DNA of 64,000 bases from Cetobacterium sp. 2A (GTDB taxonomy: Bacteria > Fusobacteriota > Fusobacteriia > Fusobacteriales > Fusobacteriaceae), in the NCBI RefSeq assembly GCF_014250685.1, contig NZ_JACFAJ010000006.1, forward strand, positions 1,235,303 through 1,299,302. Reading direction: 5' to 3'. The notes beneath the pieces were generated by a model, which searched no databases, was not told where the DNA came from, and saw only the letters and a program-made list of their open reading frames with translations. Position 1 is the first letter of the stretch; every line of letters starts with the position of its first letter. This document shows, one piece after another, positions 25,808 to 34,559 of the stretch. Made by a program: the position numbers and the translations under genes.

Positions 25808-26161
25808 ATGCCAGCAGAATACGTTGAAGCAACAAAAATACTAAGTGAAAAAGTAAAGGATGATACAAGAGCACTTCAAAGTTTAATTGAAGAGATTGAA
25901 GCGATAGAGTGGTACCATCAAAGAGCAGATGTGTGTACTAACGAATCATTGAAAGCAATACTTTTACATAATAGAAATGAAGAGATGGAACATGCAACTA
26001 TGTTATTTGAATGGCTTAGAAGAAATATGGATCATTTAGATGAACCTATGAAAACTTATCTTTTTACTAAAAAATCAGTTGTAGAAATTGAGGCTGAACA
26101 AGGAGAAACTAAAAATGAAGATAGTAATTCTGGTTCTTTAAATCTTGGAGCTTTAAAATAG
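25808..26161 (+). CDS. Encapsulated ferritin-like protein (EncFtn cargo)
   Basis: The 117-residue helical protein has the iron ligands of the encapsulated ferritin family, E29, E59 and H62 (the NEEMEHA motif), plus W35 near the ferroxidase site. The C-terminal tail ends GSLNLGALK, a typical encapsulin cargo-loading peptide, after an acidic linker. It forms ring decamers that oxidise Fe(II) for storage inside the shell. AGGAGGG precedes the ATG and the shell gene starts 13 bases after its stop, so the two are one operon. Confidence 0.92.
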   Translation: MPAEYVEATKILSEKVKDDTRALQSLIEEIEAIEWYHQRADVCTNESLKAILLHNRNEEMEHATMLFEWLRRNMDHLDEPMKTYLFTKKSVVEIEAEQGETKNEDSNSGSLNLGALK

Positions 26162-26174
26162 GGAGGTATTAATT

Positions 26175-26969
26175 ATGAACTTTTTAAAAAGAGAATTAGC
26201 ACCACTATCACAATCTGCATGGGATGCTATTGACGAGAGAGCTAAAAGAGTGTTAAATTCAATTTTATCTGTTAGAAAATTTGCAAGATATAATGGTGCT
26301 AAAGGATATGACTATAAAGCGATTCCGACAGGAAGACTGTCTGTTAATAAATCTAGTGATGTTCATTATGGTGTTAATTTGATGCTTCCTTTAATAGAGG
26401 AGAGAGTAAATTTTGTTGTAAATAGATGGGAAATGGATAATATTAGTAGAGGTGCTCAAGATATTGATTTTAAATCTTTGGAAGATGCTCTTTATAAAAC
26501 TGTATCTTTTGCTGAAAAATCAGTCTACAATGGATTGGATGATGCATGTATAGTTGGTCTTATAAATTCATCAACTCACGATCATTTAATTTTAGGTGAA
26601 ACTGCCGAAGAGGTTTTAAGAAATATAGCTGGAGGAATGTTTAAGCTTAAAGATTCTTACAGTGGAAATCGTTCTTTCGCTTTAGTTGTAAGTGAGGACA
26701 TATATACAAAACTTAATTCTATGGGTCAAGGATATGATTTTATAAATAAAATAAAAGAGATACTAGATGGCGGTAAAATTATTTCTAGTAAGTTTTTAGA
26801 TAGAGCAATATTAGTTCCGTTCGATAGTGAAGATATAGAATTAACAATCGGACAAGATTATTCAATAGGATATCAAGAGCATACAGAAACAGATATTAAA
26901 TTATTTGTTACTTTAACTTTCACTTTTAGAGTAACTGATCCAACATTGGTTGTAGTATACGATAAATAA
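26175..26969 (+). CDS. Encapsulin shell protein (family 1)
   Basis: This 264-residue protein has the HK97-like fold signature of family 1 encapsulins: the N-terminal helix MNFLKRELAPLSQSAWDAID, the GAKGYDY-type E-loop start and a C-terminal strand VTLTFTFRVTDP. It self-assembles into an icosahedral nanocompartment that houses the EncFtn cargo encoded just upstream. Its length is typical. A strong GGGAGG site precedes the ATG. The operon likely serves iron storage and oxidative-stress protection. The relation to phage capsids is ancestral and this gene is not part of the prophage. Confidence 0.93.
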   Translation: MNFLKRELAPLSQSAWDAIDERAKRVLNSILSVRKFARYNGAKGYDYKAIPTGRLSVNKSSDVHYGVNLMLPLIEERVNFVVNRWEMDNISRGAQDIDFKSLEDALYKTVSFAEKSVYNGLDDACIVGLINSSTHDHLILGETAEEVLRNIAGGMFKLKDSYSGNRSFALVVSEDIYTKLNSMGQGYDFINKIKEILDGGKIISSKFLDRAILVPFDSEDIELTIGQDYSIGYQEHTETDIKLFVTLTFTFRVTDPTLVVVYDK

Positions 26970-26978
26970 TGTTAAAAA

Positions 26979-27019
26979 TAAAAAAGAGGTCTTTTATAAT
27001 CAAAAGACCTCTTTTTCTT
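26979..27019 (+). terminator. Terminator of the encapsulin operon
   Basis: A perfect 15-bp stem (26981-26995 with 27002-27016, core GAGGTCTTTT) with a 6-nt loop and T run. Confidence 0.9.
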
Positions 27020-27064
27020 TCATATTTATATAAATTAGCTCAAATAATAAATATGCTTTAAATT

Positions 27065-27103
27065 TAAAAACAAACACTGCATATAAGGCTAATTATATGC
27101 AGT
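27065..27103 (-). terminator. Hairpin downstream of the tyrosine recombinase gene
   Basis: A perfect 10-bp stem ACTGCATATA (27076-27085 with 27094-27103) with an 8-nt loop is followed leftward by GTTTGTTTTT. It is about 75 bp past the recombinase stop and is probably its terminator. The rest of the 27020-27176 gap is AT-rich with nothing recognisable. Confidence 0.6.
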
Positions 27104-27176
27104 TTGATAGTTTGTATAAAAATTATTCTGAGTAATAATAACTTTTATTATCGTTTAATTTGATGTTTTAATGCAT

Positions 27177-28175
27177 TTAAAAAGTATCATCTATGTTTGG
27201 CATAGGTATCTTTTCAAGCACTCTTTTTTCAATAATTGATTTTGCATTTATATAAACTTCGGTAACTTTTGTATCCGCATGTCCTAAGAAGTCTCTTATT
27301 TCAATTAAGTCTGCTCCATTTAAAGAAAGTTCAGTTGCAATTGCATGTCTCACATTATGAGGGCTAATATTTTTTCCAACAACTTTTCCCAGATCTTGAA
27401 CTACGTTATAAAGAGCTCTATAAGATAGAGGTTTATTTTTTTCAAATGAACTTGGAAATAAAAATCTCTCCTCAAATTCACTTTCTTTTATAAGGTAAAT
27501 ATTTGAAATATAATTTTTATATTCCATTAATTTTTTAACTAAAAAATCATGAAGAGGTTTATACTGTTCTCTTCCACTTTTTGTTTTTTCTAATTTTAAA
27601 AAATATTCCCCGTCTCTTTTTAAAATATGTTTGAACTGTAAATCTAAAAGTTCCTGACTTCTCATCCCTGTATAGAAAAGTGTATAAAGTATTATTGTGT
27701 TTCTATACTCTTTTTCTCCAGTTACATCATATTTTTTTATTATCTCTTTTATATCTTCGAAAGATAGTTTTAAGATATTTTCTAAATCACGTGAAGTTTT
27801 AAAAAGTTGAATATACTTGAAAGGATTTTCATGTCCATTTTTTTCTAGTTCTCTATATAGAGATTTTAAAGCTGACAAAATTTTATTTATAGATGTCTTT
27901 TTTAAATTTCTTTCGTTTATAAGATGGGATAGATAATCTTCAACATCTCCCATTTCAATTCCAGTCATAAGTTGTATAAGTTCTTCTCCTTCTATAGGAC
28001 TACTGCCATCATATACAAAATTTAAAAAATCTTTTAAATAAAAAAAATAATCTTTCAAAGTTTTAGAGGATCTATAAATTTCAAAAATACTTTTTCTCTC
28101 TTCTTTAACTTTCTTTTTCCTTCTACTTGGTACAATATTACCTTTTTCCTTTATAATGATATCCATAAAGCTCAC
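27177..28175 (-). CDS. Tyrosine recombinase (XerC/XerD-like)
   Basis: This 332-residue recombinase has all catalytic residues: R172 (TGMRSQE), K199 in KTKSGRE, H273 and R276 (HNVRH), H299 (LGHAD) and nucleophile Y308 (EVYIN). The N-terminal core-binding domain spans about 30-130, preceded by a basic segment KKKVKEER. There is no integrated element next to it, so it could be a chromosome-dimer resolvase or a house-keeping recombinase. Whether it is XerC, XerD or a single-recombinase type cannot be fixed without a second copy. Confidence 0.85.
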   Translation of the reverse strand: MSFMDIIIKEKGNIVPSRRKKKVKEERKSIFEIYRSSKTLKDYFFYLKDFLNFVYDGSSPIEGEELIQLMTGIEMGDVEDYLSHLINERNLKKTSINKILSALKSLYRELEKNGHENPFKYIQLFKTSRDLENILKLSFEDIKEIIKKYDVTGEKEYRNTIILYTLFYTGMRSQELLDLQFKHILKRDGEYFLKLEKTKSGREQYKPLHDFLVKKLMEYKNYISNIYLIKESEFEERFLFPSSFEKNKPLSYRALYNVVQDLGKVVGKNISPHNVRHAIATELSLNGADLIEIRDFLGHADTKVTEVYINAKSIIEKRVLEKIPMPNIDDTF

Positions 28176-28202
28176 ATCCTAATTTTAGTCCTGTTATTTA
28201 AT

Positions 28203-28889
28203 TTAAAGAAAATAAATGTCATCTTTATTTATTTCAATAACATCTCCTGGTTTCATATTATCTAAAGATAATTTACCAAACTTTATTCTCTTTAAATATG
28301 TAACTTTATTATTAACTGCTATTAACATTTTCTTAACTTGATGAAATTTCCCTTCCCTTATAGTTAAGTTTATTTCATTTGAAGATAGAGCTTCAACTTT
28401 TGCTGGCATAGTTATATGTCCACCTATATCTACTCCCTTCTCTAACTTTTGAATATCATCCGAAGAAATAGTTTCTTCCAATTTTGCATAATAAACTTTA
28501 TCTACATGTTTTTTTGGAGAAGTGAGTTCATGAGCTAATTTTCCATCATTTGTGAAAAGAAGTAGTCCTTCTGTATCTTTATCTAATCTTCCAACAGGAA
28601 ATAGATCTTTTTTTACTACCCATTCAGGAAGAAGCTCCATAACAGTAGAATCTTTTTTATCTTCTGTTGCTGTAACATATCCATCAATTTTATAAAGAAC
28701 ATAGTATCTAAATTCCTTATAAATCAAGTCTATGGAATTATATGTTACAGTATCTTTATCAGGATTTATATTCTCTTGAACATTTTTACATATTTTTTTA
28801 TTTACACTTATTTGACCTCTACTAACTAGGTCTTTAACTTCTCTTCTACTTCCTATACCACATTCAACTAAAAATTTATCAAGTCTCAA
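28203..28889 (-). CDS. RsuA/RluB-family pseudouridine synthase
   Basis: About 228 residues from the TTG at 28887-28889, chosen because GGAGGA sits 8 bases upstream and the S4 domain then starts properly (RLDKFLVECGIGSRRE). The catalytic Asp lies in GRLDKDTEGLLLFTNDG. An S4 RNA-binding domain (about 1-60) precedes the synthase domain. It modifies uridine in 16S or 23S rRNA. It sits 27 bases upstream of the recombinase gene on the same strand and may be co-transcribed with it. Confidence 0.9.
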   Translation of the reverse strand: MRLDKFLVECGIGSRREVKDLVSRGQISVNKKICKNVQENINPDKDTVTYNSIDLIYKEFRYYVLYKIDGYVTATEDKKDSTVMELLPEWVVKKDLFPVGRLDKDTEGLLLFTNDGKLAHELTSPKKHVDKVYYAKLEETISSDDIQKLEKGVDIGGHITMPAKVEALSSNEINLTIREGKFHQVKKMLIAVNNKVTYLKRIKFGKLSLDNMKPGDVIEINKDDIYFL

Positions 28890-29005
28890 ATTAATTATCC
28901 TCCAATTTTCTCTTATACTATAATCTATCACAAACGACAGGACTTTTCAAATTATAATATTGGTGGTATAATTTAGTAAATAGAAAAATTTTTACGGGAG
29001 ATGAA

Positions 29006-29548
29006 ATGATAGATTTCAAAAAAATTGATGAAATGGTAGATTTTATAGAGCAAGGGACTCTTCCTGAAAATAAGACGTTTAACCAGTTTGCGGTTGAGTT
29101 TTATCTTTCTACTAAAACAATACCTCTTTCAAAATATTTAAAAACAAAGAATAGAACTTCTAAAGTTCCTAAAATAATGAATACTAAAAAAGCTGGAGAA
29201 GTAATATTTTATAGTGAAAAAGATGATGAAATAAAGGTATTTTTAAGTAGAAGAGGATTTAAAATAATTCCAGAACTTAATTATACTTCTGTTATGTTAC
29301 TAAGAAAAGTAGACTTATTTGTAAACTGGCAAAAGTTAATCACTTATTTTGAAGGTGCTGCAACTGTTCAAGAAATTAATAATTCATTAAAACCTATGCT
29401 TTTACCTGGAGAAGTTGAGAAACTTGAAAAGTTTGTAAAAACTGAACTTAAAATAAATGATCAAGAATTCAATTGGCTTTTAGATAAGTTTATAAAAATA
29501 GAAAATAATAAATCAATTATTAAATCTTTAAAAAAACTAGCTAGATAA
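29006..29548 (+). CDS. Hypothetical protein
   Basis: The 180-residue soluble protein is Lys-rich and not one I recognise. It has no signal peptide, membrane segment or metal motif. The central part (MLLRKVDLFVNWQKLITYF) is hydrophobic and helical, flanked by charged regions. A GGGAG site lies 7 bases ahead of the ATG. It is divergent from the pseudouridine synthase and ends at a strong terminator, so it forms a single-gene unit. Confidence 0.55.
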   Translation: MIDFKKIDEMVDFIEQGTLPENKTFNQFAVEFYLSTKTIPLSKYLKTKNRTSKVPKIMNTKKAGEVIFYSEKDDEIKVFLSRRGFKIIPELNYTSVMLLRKVDLFVNWQKLITYFEGAATVQEINNSLKPMLLPGEVEKLEKFVKTELKINDQEFNWLLDKFIKIENNKSIIKSLKKLAR

Positions 29549-29588
29549 CAAAAAAGGATGATAAATTTACTTATCATCCTTTTTTATA
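29548..29588. terminator. Bidirectional terminator
   Basis: A perfect 15-bp stem (29550-29564 with 29571-29585, core GGATGATAA) with A- and T-runs lies between convergent genes. Confidence 0.9.
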
Positions 29589-29592
29589 TCTT

Positions 29593-30516
29593 CTACTTTG
29601 CTATATGTTCTCTATGAGGTTTTTGAGGAGGCATTTCTAAAGGTTTGGTTAATTCTTCTACGTGCTCCCATTTTTGAATCACTGTTGCTGCCTCATATAC
29701 ACTATTAAAAAATAATTGTAAACTTTCACTAGGATTTTTTTCTTCTAAAACATCCTTAAGTAGATATATAAAATATCCATTATAGTATGCTTTATCAGGT
29801 TTTATTTTCCAAGTTTTGTATTCGGGAGAGTTTTCAAATAAAAATCCATAAAAATATGGCTCTCCTATTGGATTATTTCCCAAACTAAATCCACACTCTA
29901 CAAGCTCTGCGTCTACTCCATATCTAAATCCAACAGGGAAAGCTGGATTTAGCGGGTATTGTTTTCCAGAAAATCTAAGAGTACCCATATCTGCAGTTCC
30001 CCACCAAAAATCTATCCCACTTCTTTTTCCTCTAAAAGGTGCAGCATATTTATCTAGTTCTTGGTATGCAAACTTAACCATCTCAAACCATTTCTCTACA
30101 CTTTTTTTATCATAAGATTTATGTTCTTCATCTAATTCAAATGGTGTTTTAAAATCCCATTCTTGGGGAATTGTATATATATCTGTTCTATGACCTAAGA
30201 ACTCAAGTTGCGCCATAAATTTTTTATAAAACTGCGCAACTGAAACTCCATCCTCTAATGGAATTTCAACTTTCTTGCCAGATTCATCAGAGATGATAAC
30301 TTTATGATCTACAAAATTATAATCTATCATAAATAGTCCATTTTCTGAATTTATAGGTCCGGTTGTAAGTCCTGTAGGAGTAACCCTTAGTGCAACAGCC
30401 TCCCATTCAGGTTCTTGAGGTTTTCTTTCAAGCATAACTTTTCCAGCCATTTGTAAATACATACCTAATGTATCAACTGTAGGTTTCCAATCTGAATATT
30501 TTAAATTATCCATCAT
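29593..30516 (-). CDS. DUF5996 family protein
   Basis: The 307-residue soluble protein is rich in aromatics, with conserved-looking HRTDIYTIPQEW and GFLFENSPEYKTW segments that match the DUF5996 family. No catalytic function is established. It follows the glutamate decarboxylase gene by 70 bases, but a terminator lies between them, so expression may be through partial read-through. Two adjacent ATG codons occur at the start; AAGGAG suits either. A role in acid stress is only a guess from the neighbour. Confidence 0.7.
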   Translation of the reverse strand: MMDNLKYSDWKPTVDTLGMYLQMAGKVMLERKPQEPEWEAVALRVTPTGLTTGPINSENGLFMIDYNFVDHKVIISDESGKKVEIPLEDGVSVAQFYKKFMAQLEFLGHRTDIYTIPQEWDFKTPFELDEEHKSYDKKSVEKWFEMVKFAYQELDKYAAPFRGKRSGIDFWWGTADMGTLRFSGKQYPLNPAFPVGFRYGVDAELVECGFSLGNNPIGEPYFYGFLFENSPEYKTWKIKPDKAYYNGYFIYLLKDVLEEKNPSESLQLFFNSVYEAATVIQKWEHVEELTKPLEMPPQKPHREHIAK

Positions 30517-30540
30517 ATCTTCTCATCTCCTTATATTATA

Positions 30541-30575
30541 AAAAAAGTTCTATGAAATAATCACAGAACTTTTTA
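30541..30575 (-). terminator. Terminator of the glutamate decarboxylase gene
   Basis: A 10-bp stem AAAAAGTTCT (30542-30551 with 30565-30574) followed leftward by U residues, lying between gad and the DUF5996 gene. Confidence 0.75.
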
Positions 30576-30586
30576 AAGTAATTTAT

Positions 30587-32050
30587 CTATTTTGTATCCA
30601 CAAGTCTTGTCTCATTGTGAGTGTATCCTCTTGGAAGTTGATTATCTTTTTCTAAAGCTTTAGCTTCTTTAACCATATGAGCATCTAAATATTCTATAGC
30701 TGCTTTTAAATCTTTAAGCAATAGTGATATTTGCTCCATACTTTGGTCTGCTCTTACAACAACTCTCATAACTATGACATCTTCAAAGTTTTTAGGTAAT
30801 GGATATGCTGGTAATTGCCAACCATTATATCTGATTCTATCAGATAAATCATATTCATCCCAAATTTTGTTGACACCCTCTTTCATTTTCCAACATATAA
30901 TAGGAATATTTTTTCCATCATTTAATATTTCAAATATACCCAGTTCTTTCAATCCTTCAACAAGTGCTAGTCCACAATCTCTTGATCTTTCATGAATTGC
31001 CTTGTATCCTTCATAACCCCATCTTACAAAGTTATAATATTGAGCCCAAATTTGACTTCCTGGACGTGAGAAGTTAATTTGGAATGTAGGAGTAAATGCA
31101 CCAAGATAAGAAACTTTGAATAATAACTCATTAGGTAAATACTCATCATCTCTCCATAGTACCCAACCAATACCTGGATATACTAAACCAAATTTATGTC
31201 CTGAAGTACTGATTGAAACAACATTATTTAATCTAAAGTCCCATACAAGTTCAGGATTTACAAATGGTAGATATAATCCTCCAGATGCAGCATCTACGTG
31301 AATTGGAACACTTAGTTTTGCAGTTTCATTGTATTTGTTTAATTTTTCATTTAAAAGAACTATATCATCAAATGTACCAGTATAAGTTATACCCATAATT
31401 GGAACTATTCCTATTGTATAGTCATCGCATGCAGCTATTGCAGCGTCTGGATCCATTCTTAAATTATTCATATCTGTCATTGGAACTTGTCTTAATTCCA
31501 CATCCCAGTACACACAGAATTTTTCCCAAACAACTTGAAATCCTGAACTAACAACAAGATTTGGTTTTTTAGCTGTTATATCTATACCTAAAGCTTCTGC
31601 TCTTTTTCTCCATCTAAATTTCATAGCCATTCCACCAAGCATACATGCTTCAGAAGAACCAACTGTAGACGTTCCCATATAATTTTCATCATCAGGAACA
31701 TTCCATAAATCAGCAATTATACTTACACATCTTCTTTCAACTTCAGTAGTTTGAGGATATTCAGCCTTATCTATCGCATTCGTGGCCATAGTATCTATCA
31801 TAACTTGTGTAGCTTCAGGTTCCATATAGGTTTGTACAAAAGTCGCTAGATTGTATCTTGGATTACCGTCATGCATCATTTCATCTGCTACCATTCTATA
31901 AGCTATGGCTGGATCGATAGCTGTATTATTAATAGTTTCTCTTGGTAAAACTTCATCACTTTCAACACTTCCGAATAAAGGTGTAGTTGATGAATCTGGT
32001 GCAAAAACATATTTTCTTTTTTCTCTTTCAACGTCGTTTCTAGAATGCAT
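30587..32050 (-). CDS. gadB: Glutamate decarboxylase
   Basis: This 487-residue PLP enzyme converts glutamate to GABA, consuming a proton. The Schiff-base Lys is K286 in STSGHKFGLVYPG; the PLP-binding Asp is in HVDAASGG. GSSEA and the NFSRPGSQ segment match the bacterial Gad family. The C-terminal tail (GYTHNETRL) resembles the pH-sensitive tail of E. coli GadB, where a His closes the active site at neutral pH. No gadC antiporter is adjacent. A 9-bp inverted repeat in the leader ends next to the GGAGG site. Nearby ClC and HdeD-like genes support a role in acid resistance. Confidence 0.94.
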   Translation of the reverse strand: MHSRNDVEREKRKYVFAPDSSTTPLFGSVESDEVLPRETINNTAIDPAIAYRMVADEMMHDGNPRYNLATFVQTYMEPEATQVMIDTMATNAIDKAEYPQTTEVERRCVSIIADLWNVPDDENYMGTSTVGSSEACMLGGMAMKFRWRKRAEALGIDITAKKPNLVVSSGFQVVWEKFCVYWDVELRQVPMTDMNNLRMDPDAAIAACDDYTIGIVPIMGITYTGTFDDIVLLNEKLNKYNETAKLSVPIHVDAASGGLYLPFVNPELVWDFRLNNVVSISTSGHKFGLVYPGIGWVLWRDDEYLPNELLFKVSYLGAFTPTFQINFSRPGSQIWAQYYNFVRWGYEGYKAIHERSRDCGLALVEGLKELGIFEILNDGKNIPIICWKMKEGVNKIWDEYDLSDRIRYNGWQLPAYPLPKNFEDVIVMRVVVRADQSMEQISLLLKDLKAAIEYLDAHMVKEAKALEKDNQLPRGYTHNETRLVDTK

Positions 32051-32057
32051 TTTGTTA

Positions 32058-32123
32058 CCTCCTCAAAGTCTATATAAGTTAAGTAAATATTTTATTTCAC
32101 TATCTTTATTCTCAAGACTTTGA
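32058..32123 (-). promoter_or_regulatory. Hairpin in the gad leader ending at the ribosome binding site
   Basis: TCAAAGTCT at 32063-32071 and AGACTTTGA at 32115-32123 form a 9-bp inverted repeat around 43 nt. In the mRNA the 3' arm abuts the GGAGG at 32058-32062, so folding could influence translation. Confidence 0.35.
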
Positions 32124-32170
32124 AAAAATCCTTCTATATTTTTTACTTCTAGTTATAATTTTTATAAAAA

Positions 32171-32386
32171 CTATATAATTATTGGATTAAATTTTTTTAT
32201 AGTAGAAATAGGATCTTCTCCAGACTCTATTACCTTTAAAATATCCATTATATTATCAAAAGGGACATCATGACACATATAAATCAAAGAACTCTTTAAC
32301 TCTACCAATAGAGTTTCGTCTTCTTTGTAGTAGTAAATATTTTCTACAGGACTTTTATCAATTTTTCTAAAATTTAATTTTATCAT
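32171..32386 (-). CDS. Small KTSC-like hypothetical protein
   Basis: About 71 residues from the ATG at 32384-32386, which has GGGGGA 10 bases upstream; a TTG at 32402-32404 is a less likely start. The pattern of a strand, SSLIYMCHDVP and VIESGEDPISTI loosely resembles the KTSC fold of short RNA-associated proteins. The resemblance is weak. It lies between gad and the divergent ClC gene, with no terminator seen before gad's leader. Confidence 0.45.
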   Translation of the reverse strand: MIKLNFRKIDKSPVENIYYYKEDETLLVELKSSLIYMCHDVPFDNIMDILKVIESGEDPISTIKKFNPIII

Positions 32387-32600
32387 ATTATCCAGTTCCC
32401 CCAATCAGTTTATATACTTGGAGTTTACATTAATAAAAAATAATTCTCAATATAAAAATTTTTATATTTTTTTATAAAAAATAATATACTAATGAGAAAT
32501 ATCATATATTTTTTTAATGATTATATTGATATATAATAGAAAAAGGATAATTAAAAATATATAAGTATGAGATATATATAAAATAACTAGGAGAGAATAA

Positions 32601-33899
32601 ATGAATGAAAAACTTTTTTATTTAAAATGTACTTTTGTTGGAATTTTAACGGGAATAATCGTTATAACATACAGAGTTTTATTGGACAAAATAAATTTAT
32701 GGAGAAAAGATTTTTTTCAAAATCTAAAATTAGATATCACTTTTTACGATATGTTAGGAATAGTGATTTTTATAATTTTAAGTTCTTGTTTTCTTGGATA
32801 CATAACTAAAAAATATCCTATGACTAGAGGAGGGGGAGTAGGATTTGTTAAGGCAGATGTTGAAGATAATATAGATTTTAGCTCTTCAAATAAAGTTGTA
32901 CTTAGAGATATTTTATATAGATTAATTGGAGCCGTTACTGCTCTCTCCTCTGGGTTATCATTTGGTATAGAAGGTCCAGCAATAGAACTTGGAGCAGAAA
33001 CTGGACAAGCTATAGGAAATGCTAGCAACTCTCAAGAAAAAGAAAAAAAATATTTAGTCACTTCTGGAGCTGCAGCTGGATTATCTGCTGCATTTAATGC
33101 ACCTCTTACTGGTATGATTTTTGCACTCGAACAAATTATGAATAATATTTCAACTCCACATATTATGGCAATTTTTATATCCACAACAATTGTTAGTGGG
33201 ATGACGTATAAAGTTTTCGGATTAAGACCATTCTTTGATTTTCAGTTATTGGATGTAATAAGACTTCAAGATTATTATGTTATCGTTATATTTTCTCTTA
33301 TTACTACAATCATGGGGAAATGTTATTTTAAATTAGCTTCTTTTTTTGAAAATATGAACAAAAGAATAAAACTACCAGATATTATAAAGCCAATAGTTCC
33401 AATAACAATAGCAATATTTGTAAGTTACTATTTTTTCTATCTAACTGGTGAAGGTTATATTATAGCTAATAAGATTATATTTAACGATTTTTCATTAAGT
33501 TATTTGGTAGTTATTTTAGTTGCAAAATTAATATACTTTGTCTACTCATCTTCTACATTCATTCCGGGTGGAAGCTTCGTTCCTCTTATTAGTATAGGAG
33601 CAATTTTAGGTAAAATATACGGACTTGTAATCGTTAAATTTTTTAATTTTCCAAATGAATATATAATTTGTTTTATAGTTTTAGGAATGAGTTTACTTAT
33701 GACGTCTATTTTCAGGGCTCCTATTACGAGTGTTGTACTTATCGTTGAAATTACTGGAGCAACTAACTTATTTTATCCTCTAGCTATTGGAACAATTTTT
33801 GTTATGCTTTTTTCTTCAATTTTAAAAATGAATCCACTTTATGATTCCGCTTTAAAGAAATATATAGGAAGTATTCACAATTTAAAAAGGAAAGATTAA
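32601..33899 (+). CDS. ClC-family chloride transporter
   Basis: The 432-residue membrane protein has the ClC motifs: GGGV near 77-80 in the GSGIP position, GIEGP with gating E124 at 122-126, NAPLTGMIFALE at 166-177, and GGSFVP and FRAPITSVVL later. In ClC-ec1 two Glu (202 and 203) end the helix after APLAG; here the pair is E177-Q178, so the internal proton-transfer Glu is replaced by Gln. It could be a channel-like or weakly proton-coupled variant. With gad and an HdeD-like gene it suggests an acid-shock role, in which ClC exchangers prevent hyperpolarisation. Confidence 0.9.
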   Translation: MNEKLFYLKCTFVGILTGIIVITYRVLLDKINLWRKDFFQNLKLDITFYDMLGIVIFIILSSCFLGYITKKYPMTRGGGVGFVKADVEDNIDFSSSNKVVLRDILYRLIGAVTALSSGLSFGIEGPAIELGAETGQAIGNASNSQEKEKKYLVTSGAAAGLSAAFNAPLTGMIFALEQIMNNISTPHIMAIFISTTIVSGMTYKVFGLRPFFDFQLLDVIRLQDYYVIVIFSLITTIMGKCYFKLASFFENMNKRIKLPDIIKPIVPITIAIFVSYYFFYLTGEGYIIANKIIFNDFSLSYLVVILVAKLIYFVYSSSTFIPGGSFVPLISIGAILGKIYGLVIVKFFNFPNEYIICFIVLGMSLLMTSIFRAPITSVVLIVEITGATNLFYPLAIGTIFVMLFSSILKMNPLYDSALKKYIGSIHNLKRKD

Positions 33900-33950
33900 A
33901 TTTCCTTGTAATATTAGTTCATGAAATAAATATCACACGGAGGTAGTACC

Positions 33951-34541
33951 ATGGACAACAGATTTGACTTTTTAGACTTGAATAACTCTTTAAAAACATT
34001 GTGGAAATATTATTTAGTTTTAGGGATTGTATTTGTAATATTAGGAGGATTATCATTATTTAATCCAAATATATTCGCTATGTCGATAGTATACGTTATT
34101 GGATGGCTTTTAATGTTTGTAGGAATAGGGAATATATTCTATGCTTACTCTTCTAGAAACAATCCAAATGCACACTGGGGAATACTTATATTTGAAGGAA
34201 TCCTTGAGATAATATCAGCAGTTTTAGTTATTATCAATCCTTTTTATAGTTTATTCTTCTTAGTAATTTACTTAGGTGTATTTTTAATATTTAGAGGATT
34301 CATGCTTATATTTTCAAGAGGTTCATCTGATATTGAAACTCCTTATTTAAGTAGTATCAAATCTATGATTACTTTAAATGGTATTCTGGATATAATATTT
34401 GGAGTTTTAGCTTTATTAACTCCATTCTTCGTTGAATCTGTATTAATATATACTTTAGCTTTCTATATACTGTTTGCAGGAATTTTATTGATAGTTTATG
34501 CATTCCAAATAGACAAAGCATATAGACACTCAAAAAATTAA
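33951..34541 (+). CDS. HdeD-family (DUF308) acid-resistance membrane protein
   Basis: The 196-residue protein has six predicted helices in three similar pairs, with the family-type motifs LVLGIVFVILGGLSLFNP and LNGILDIIFGVLALLTP. It belongs to the DUF308/HdeD group, whose E. coli member protects cells against acid at high density. GGAGG precedes the ATG. It lies 51 bases after the ClC gene and 18 bases before mprF on the same strand, so the three may be one operon. Confidence 0.82.
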   Translation: MDNRFDFLDLNNSLKTLWKYYLVLGIVFVILGGLSLFNPNIFAMSIVYVIGWLLMFVGIGNIFYAYSSRNNPNAHWGILIFEGILEIISAVLVIINPFYSLFFLVIYLGVFLIFRGFMLIFSRGSSDIETPYLSSIKSMITLNGILDIIFGVLALLTPFFVESVLIYTLAFYILFAGILLIVYAFQIDKAYRHSKN

Positions 34542-34559
34542 AGAATACAGTAAGGATAG

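Noticed and set aside
26175..26969. HK97-fold encapsulin as a prophage capsid gene
   Set aside because: It is paired with an EncFtn cargo gene, lies 20 kb from the prophage and has no phage neighbours.
27177..28175. Tyrosine recombinase as the mark of a second integrated element
   Set aside because: Its neighbours on both sides are ordinary chromosomal genes, no repeats flank it and no tRNA is adjacent, so it looks like a resident recombinase.
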